A stretch of DNA of 64,000 bases, taken from positions 556,567-620,566 of the forward strand of contig SJOL01001501.1 in NCBI GenBank assembly GCA_004794785.1. Reading direction: 5' to 3'. A program made the translations under genes and the position numbers. Shown in pieces: positions 58,882-64,000 of this stretch; positions within the stretch are counted from its first letter, which is position 1; every line of letters starts with the position of its first letter. The notes below the pieces were generated by a model, which had not been told where the DNA came from, searched no databases, and was given only the letters and a program-made list of their open reading frames with translations. Origin of the DNA: Opisthorchis felineus. Its lineage: Eukaryota; Platyhelminthes; Trematoda; Opisthorchiida; Opisthorchiidae.

Positions 58882-61800
58882 GAAAATAAACGCGTGTATT
58901 CCTCGTCATCAGGTATCCGTTTCTCATGATTTTGTGAGACGGACACACCAGTACAGCGTTAACTACATGGGTTCTATCTCGCCCTATTAAGCTGAATGTG
59001 GATGAGTAATGATCTCCAGACAATCACCTCGTTCTCACCCACGTTGAGCCTGCTGATATCAGAGTTTCAAGGTTGAAGAATCTCGGCAAGCTGTAACGTT
59101 GGACCCGCCATGTCTTTCCGATGATCACTCGCGAGTAAAGCAAAAGGCAGCTTCATGAATGACGAAAATTTCAGGTCTCCAACGGTCATCGAGAAAAAGC
59201 CAGTGGTAATTTGTACCCTTTTGCCAAAGAATCGGCTCATCCGACGGCAATCTGCTATCCAGCGTTTCACGTGCACCTGGATGACATATTATTATTATAT
59301 GGTCGTCAGGCACTTCCAGCGGCCATAAGTTTTGCAAAAGGAGCAAAAGTGCGAACTTGTGTAAGCGAGCATTCACATGGCAACTTCTGGCCAGGCTGCA
59401 TTCTTCAGAACCTGACGTGAAGGTGTTGAACCGACTGCTCAGTTTTCGGCAGTTTAGTGATGTTGCACCCTCGAATACTTCAACGAATTTGTTAACGTTG
59501 CTCGCGCCGAACAGAACAAACGGTATCGGAGTCAAATTTTCTACCCCTCGGCCAAAGGCCCTCCCGGCGGACTTCAGTTACCCCATTATGTCCGGCTGAG
59601 GGTAATCGACCATATCTTTTCTTCAAGGCCTCGGCCGAAGTGTGGCACACGCTTAAGGTTTCTTTGGTGAATCAAGAGAGTCAGGCTGTAGATATTTAGG
59701 TGCACTAGCCTACCCATAATGGATAGCCAACGGAATTTAAACATGCACTCCGTGAATTCCTCTGTTTATCTCAGACAGCCCCATTTTTTGCACTGCGAGT
59801 AAGGAGAAGAGGCCCTCTTAACGGCAAGATAGAGCTTTTTCTGGTCGACTGTGGCGTCTGCAATAAACCAAAGACATGAAAGGCGGCGTCCAGATCATTT
59901 CATTCAGACTTCGAAAGAGTACCTGATGTTGCAAAGACACAAGGAACTTTGTTTCTGGAGGAAGAAGTAAATGCACTGCACCTGAAAAATTAAAAATTCT
60001 TCACTTGGTTAGTGTCTTTGCGAGCAGCTATAGCAGCCAGCTCTGAGATGAGCGCGGATAAGCAGGAATATAATTGCAAAACGAAGACAAGAGTTAAGAG
60101 TGAAAATGAACGAAATTGGAATGAATGCAGCTAAATGGACGGAGACACCACAGCGGCTGATGCATTCTTTGCACAAGCCACCAGGAACAGTTTCGAGATC
60201 ACTGACGAAATATCTGCAAAATACCTCGCCAATCGCCCCAGCGGCTTCCTTTGTGGCTTGACCCATAACTTACTTACTTATCCCGCAGGCATACTTATCC
60301 TTGCTTTCGACCAGTCCCTCTGCGAGGATGTAAGGGTACAGCCCCTTCAATGCAGATCGTCTCGTCATAGTTAGGGCTTTTAAAATTAGGCCATTTTTTT
60401 CATTATTGAGCGAGATGCCTGTCGAAAAATTTGTTCCTCGTATTTCAAGCATCGGCTATTTGAACGGACGGGAACTTCTGTCTGAAACTTGACAACGCTT
60501 CGTCTACTTTGGCTGCGTATGGATTCCTGCTCATACACAATGCTCTAGATTGCGTTTTAAGGGAACTTATATAACATTTGGACTGGAACTACTCGCAATA
60601 TTCTAATCAGGCTGTTGTTGCCCTGGGAGTCTGCGCGTTACCTGCTGTTGAGCAGGTTCAAGTTGCTGGGACCCAAGTTCATGTGAGGTTGGCCAGTCTG
60701 CTTTTAAATGAGCAAACGGGATAACACAGTTACGCCGAACAGCCACTGAATCAGGGCTGTCAACTGCCTTCACGTCGTACGCAGCTGTCAACAAAAATAA
60801 ACTGCTTCTCCAGATCACCAGTGAGCAACAGAAACAATAGGGATGTTGCAACTTTGCATATGTGTAAAATTGCATCCCATCTTGAATGACTGCCTTCCGG
60901 GTTAACAATCCAACTGAACCGCCCTTTTTACTTTTGGCATAATTGAACTCTATTTCAGTTTAGCAAAGACATTTGTAGTTTCCATCTTTCTTGCTACGCA
61001 AATAGTTTTTGCCGCTTCTGTTATACTATTATTGTATCAAACTTTGGTCGGTCATAAATTTGTTTTACGCATCAATTTGCGACCCGGTTTCGATCACGCG
61101 TTGACTGTTGATCCATATCGGCTTTGCTTGCCTTTTGGGCCGCTCACTAGAAGCACACCCAAATTATTTTCACCGAAACTATAGAGTTTGTCGAAGTTGC
61201 GAATTTTACGGGGTGTTAGTCTAATCCGTTTGCACCTTCCGATGATATATTGCTCATAGCATTTTGTTTATGTGAGCGAAATGTCAAGGTCATGAACCAT
61301 CACCGATTCGCATTTTGTCACCGGTCTACGGCGGATAAGTCAAGAAGTCACACTTTAGCATATTTTGGCGTTATTCGGTGTTATTTGAAGGTGAAATAAC
61401 ATCTGCAGAAGTTCCAATTGTAATCCCACTCAGGAAAGCCGGTCATTGACGATGGTTTGCTTTATACTCCTCAGATTTAACAAATGAGATGGTTTTGTTC
61501 CGCGAACTTCGTTACAGCACATTTTCCTATGGAGCTCAGCCTCCCTTGAGTACACTGTATCGTCCATTACTTTGACATTTGAAATTCCCCACGTTTCTTG
61601 TCCTTACTTGTAACCCCCGCCCCACTTTTGTGTTTAGTGCGTCTATATGAACTGACGTTTGTTTGTCCCTACCACTTCACCCATTTGGCCTTGAGGTCAT
61701 CCAGCCATTTGTGGCCGACCTTACGCACGCGTGACTGTCTCACGTGGGAGCCTGTTTGCTCCTTTGGTTTGTACTTTTGTAGTCCTAGTGGACCATTTGT

Positions 61801-61987
61801 TGTTGACGAGTATCTACTGTCGAGGTTTGTACATTTTGTGAAGTGATGTCTTATGTTAATAGTACCGTATAGAAACCCAGCTCCGACTTTGTTTTGCCTT
61901 CCCGGAGGTTCTGGTATTATGCGTCACTCGAAGATACCGTTTGCTCGTTACAGTACTCGACATTGCGTCGTCTTGGTTGAAATAAAC
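58882..61987. other. Region upstream of tentative UNC79 start and leader of BEL element
   Basis: No gene recognised. A 136-codon minus-strand frame at 59125-59535 is unplaced. The right part should contain the BEL/Pao 5' LTR and primer-binding site, but I could not delimit them because the matching 3' LTR is outside the window. Any UNC79 promoter would fall here; no convincing signals were seen. Confidence 0.5.
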
Positions 61988-62980
61988 ATGTCAACCTTTG
62001 GAACCATTATGAAGGAAACAGGATCAAAGGACGCGGAACCTATTGAAGCTGCGGAGGAAACATTTGCAATGCAGTTTGCTTCGCGCCCCGGTTCTTGTAA
62101 GTCACTTTGTGCATCTACTCGTAAAAGTAATGTAGCTAGGAAAGCATTAAGGATTGCTCAGCTCCAGGAATATCGGGTTAAGCGGGAGGTTGAGCTCCAG
62201 TGGGCTCGCCTAGAAGCACAGCGTAAAACCGAGTTAGCCAAAATTGAGCTAGAGGCCGCAAAGGACTCACCAGATGAATTCTGGGAACCAGTGGTCTCAG
62301 CTGATTAGTCACCGCATTAAGTGAAGTCACAGATAGATGAAAAACCTCTAGGATATGCTGATGATATCGGACGGTCATCTCCAGGGCCAAAACCGGCCAC
62401 TTCCACCACTCCAGTGGCAACCACTGTGGAACTACCCAAGGTGGAACTATCATATTTTGATGGTAATCCGAGTCATTACTGGAGGTTTACACGACAATTT
62501 GAGATATATATTGAAAGCAAGGTGGAGGACGCCGGTCAGAGGCTCCTGTATTTGATCCACTACTGTCAAGGCGACGCGAAGGCAGCCATTGAAGAATGTG
62601 TGGTGCTCCCGCCGGAAGTAGCATACTCCAGGGCTCGGGAGATCCTACGCAATCTTTTCGGTCAACCTCATATTGTTGCTCGCTCTCTACTCGAAAGCCT
62701 GTTCCGACTGGCACGACAGACCACTGGAGCGGCCAAGTCTCTGTTGGACTTGTGCATAAAAGTGCGAAGCTGTGAAATTGCGCTAACGCAGATGCGTTAC
62801 GTTTCAGATTTGCACTCACTTGCGGTTGTAGAGAGAATCGTGCGTTCTCTTCCCTCGCCATTGCAGCACAAATGGGCTGAGATGCCAGATAAGATATCGA
62901 TGACTGGCCGGGACCCAACGTTCACTGACTTGACAGGGTTTGTGGACACGCGCTCCAGGGTTGCAGAATTCGCGGACACT
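61988..62980 (+). pseudogene. BEL/Pao Gag (interrupted)
   Basis: The head has a highly charged helix (LQEYRVKREVELQWARLEAQ) before two nonsense codons. Then LPKVELSYFDGNPSHYWRF and a helical region containing KAAIEECVVLPPEVAYSRA and ILRNLFGQPHIVARS, typical of the DUF1759-type Gag of Pao elements. It ends in FTDLTGFVDTRSRVAEFAD, just before the deletion junction. Capsid-forming role by family. Confidence 0.8.
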
Positions 62981-62989
62981 TCAGCATCG

Positions 62990-64000
62990 AACACTAGTCT
63001 CCCCTTAGATGATCAAAGAGCATTATTGATAGCGGAGACTGGTGCGGTGTGGGTGAGTGGACACTATCGGCTACCACCCCCATGGAAGGATATTGCAATT
63101 CCCCTACCCGATAACTTTCAGATAGTTAGAAAACGTCTGGATAATCTGAAAACTAGACTGTGCAAGGATCACATTTTGCGCAGAAAGTACGATAAGGTGC
63201 TTCGCGCTTACCTGGAGAAAGGATACATTGAACGGGTGGCAGATGCCCCCAAATTGTCATCAAATACAAAGCAGTGGTACCTCCCACACAATCCGGTCAT
63301 CAACCCGAAAAAGCCAGAAAAGCTTCGGGTTGTATTCGACTGCGCTGCCAAATGTCATGGTGTGTCCCTGAACGATCACCTGTATCAGGGCCCCGATTTA
63401 ACCTCAAAACTTGTGAACGTTATGGTCGGCTTACGTTCAGAGCAAGTTGCTGTGGCAGCGGACATCGAAGAGATGTTCCTGCAGGTCAAGGCTGACTCCT
63501 GCGATAGAGGTGCTCTAAAATTCCTGTGGCGGGAAAACCATGAGTTCTTTGGAGAACCTACTGAATTTCAATGAACATCCCACCCGTTTAGCGCCACCTC
63601 TTCCTCTTTCTGTGCGACGTTCGCCCTACAAAAGACGGTTGAAGAAGTTAGTTCAGGTTATGCCATCTCAACCTGCAGTGCAATAGACAATAATATATAT
63701 GTTGATGACTGCTTAAAGTCGTTGCCGGACTCTGTAACGGCCAAATGCTTCGTTAACGAGATTAGTGCTCTGCTATCAAATGGAGGTTTCCGCATGAGGA
63801 ACTGGTCTTCCAATGATCGCGGGTTATTGTCAGCAATTGATCCAACCGAACTCACGTCTGGTGTGAGAAAGATAACTACGGACCCATTGCCAACGGAGCG
63901 TGCCCTAGGGGTGCAGTGGGATACGGGCTCCGATGCACTTGTAATCGCCTTTAATTTATCGACAAAACCGCCAACGCGCAGAGGCGTTCTTTCCTGTATA
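62990..64000 (+). pseudogene. BEL/Pao reverse transcriptase, partial
   Basis: Enters with HYRLPPPWKDIAIPLPDNF and YLEKGYIERV, then NPKKPEKLRVVFDCAAK, GVSLNDHLYQGPDL and ADIEEMFLQVK (motif A). After the TGA it continues with HPFSATSSSFCATFALQKT (motif B) and NNIYVDDCLKSL (YVDD motif C). Catalytic aspartates are present, but the stop codon and lost protease make it non-functional as it stands. Confidence 0.85.

Larger units (their letters stand above)
61988..64000 (+). mobile_element. BEL/Pao LTR retrotransposon, 5' part, decayed and cut by window end
   Basis: One continuous frame of 671 codons starts ATG at 61988 and reaches the window end, broken by in-frame stops TAG and TAA at 62306-62320 and TGA at 63575. 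Order: short charged Gag head, Gag body, then directly the region before reverse transcriptase, then RT. The Gag zinc knuckle and aspartic protease normally between them are missing. RNase H and integrase would be beyond position 64000. Confidence 0.85.

Overview
The window looks like an intron-rich, repeat-rich invertebrate genome. The best guess is a parasitic flatworm (digenean fluke): kilobase introns around very short exons, a tRNA-derived SINE, BEL/Pao and Ty3 retroelements, CR1/RTE-type LINE remnants, and foldback elements resembling Penelope-type terminal regions. The lineage is an inference from gene structure and repeat content; no marker gene in the window fixes the species.

Almost the whole window (about 58.9 kb down to 0.87 kb, minus strand) is the 5' half of one gene, UNC79, the large auxiliary subunit of the NALCN sodium-leak channel complex. 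I traced 20 exons by translating the minus strand, comparing with vertebrate UNC79 as I remember it, and placing GT/GC donors and AG acceptors. All 19 exon-exon junctions keep the reading frame and together encode about 1,444 residues. A further divergent exon near 58.8 kb probably holds the start codon. The 3' half of the gene lies beyond position 1. Notable gene features are a 38-nt microexon, a GC-AG intron, a 79-bp intron among kilobase introns, a run of paired cysteines suggesting a metal-binding module, and large low-complexity insertions in exons 18, 20 and 21.

The introns hold nearly everything else. Between exons 17 and 16 there is a Ty3-type gag-protease fragment (12402-13992) whose 5' LTR is intact but whose far end carries an inverted piece of the same LTR. 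Between exons 16 and 15 there is a near-perfect 999-bp palindrome (19403-20401) with hammerhead-ribozyme-like cores, a mariner-like transposase remnant and a possible ADAMTS-like remnant. A short foldback repeat has one two-armed copy (5275-5477) and two one-armed copies. SINE copies sit at 3714-3917, 48571-48774 and, as a fragment, near 56.0 kb; the second abuts the exon 3 splice acceptor. LINE reverse-transcriptase remnants sit at 26.9, 54.3-55.2 and 56.1 kb.

The right end (61988-64000, plus strand) is a truncated, nonsense-containing BEL/Pao element with Gag joined directly to reverse transcriptase. No rRNA gene, intact tRNA gene, CRISPR array or bacterial-type operon was seen.
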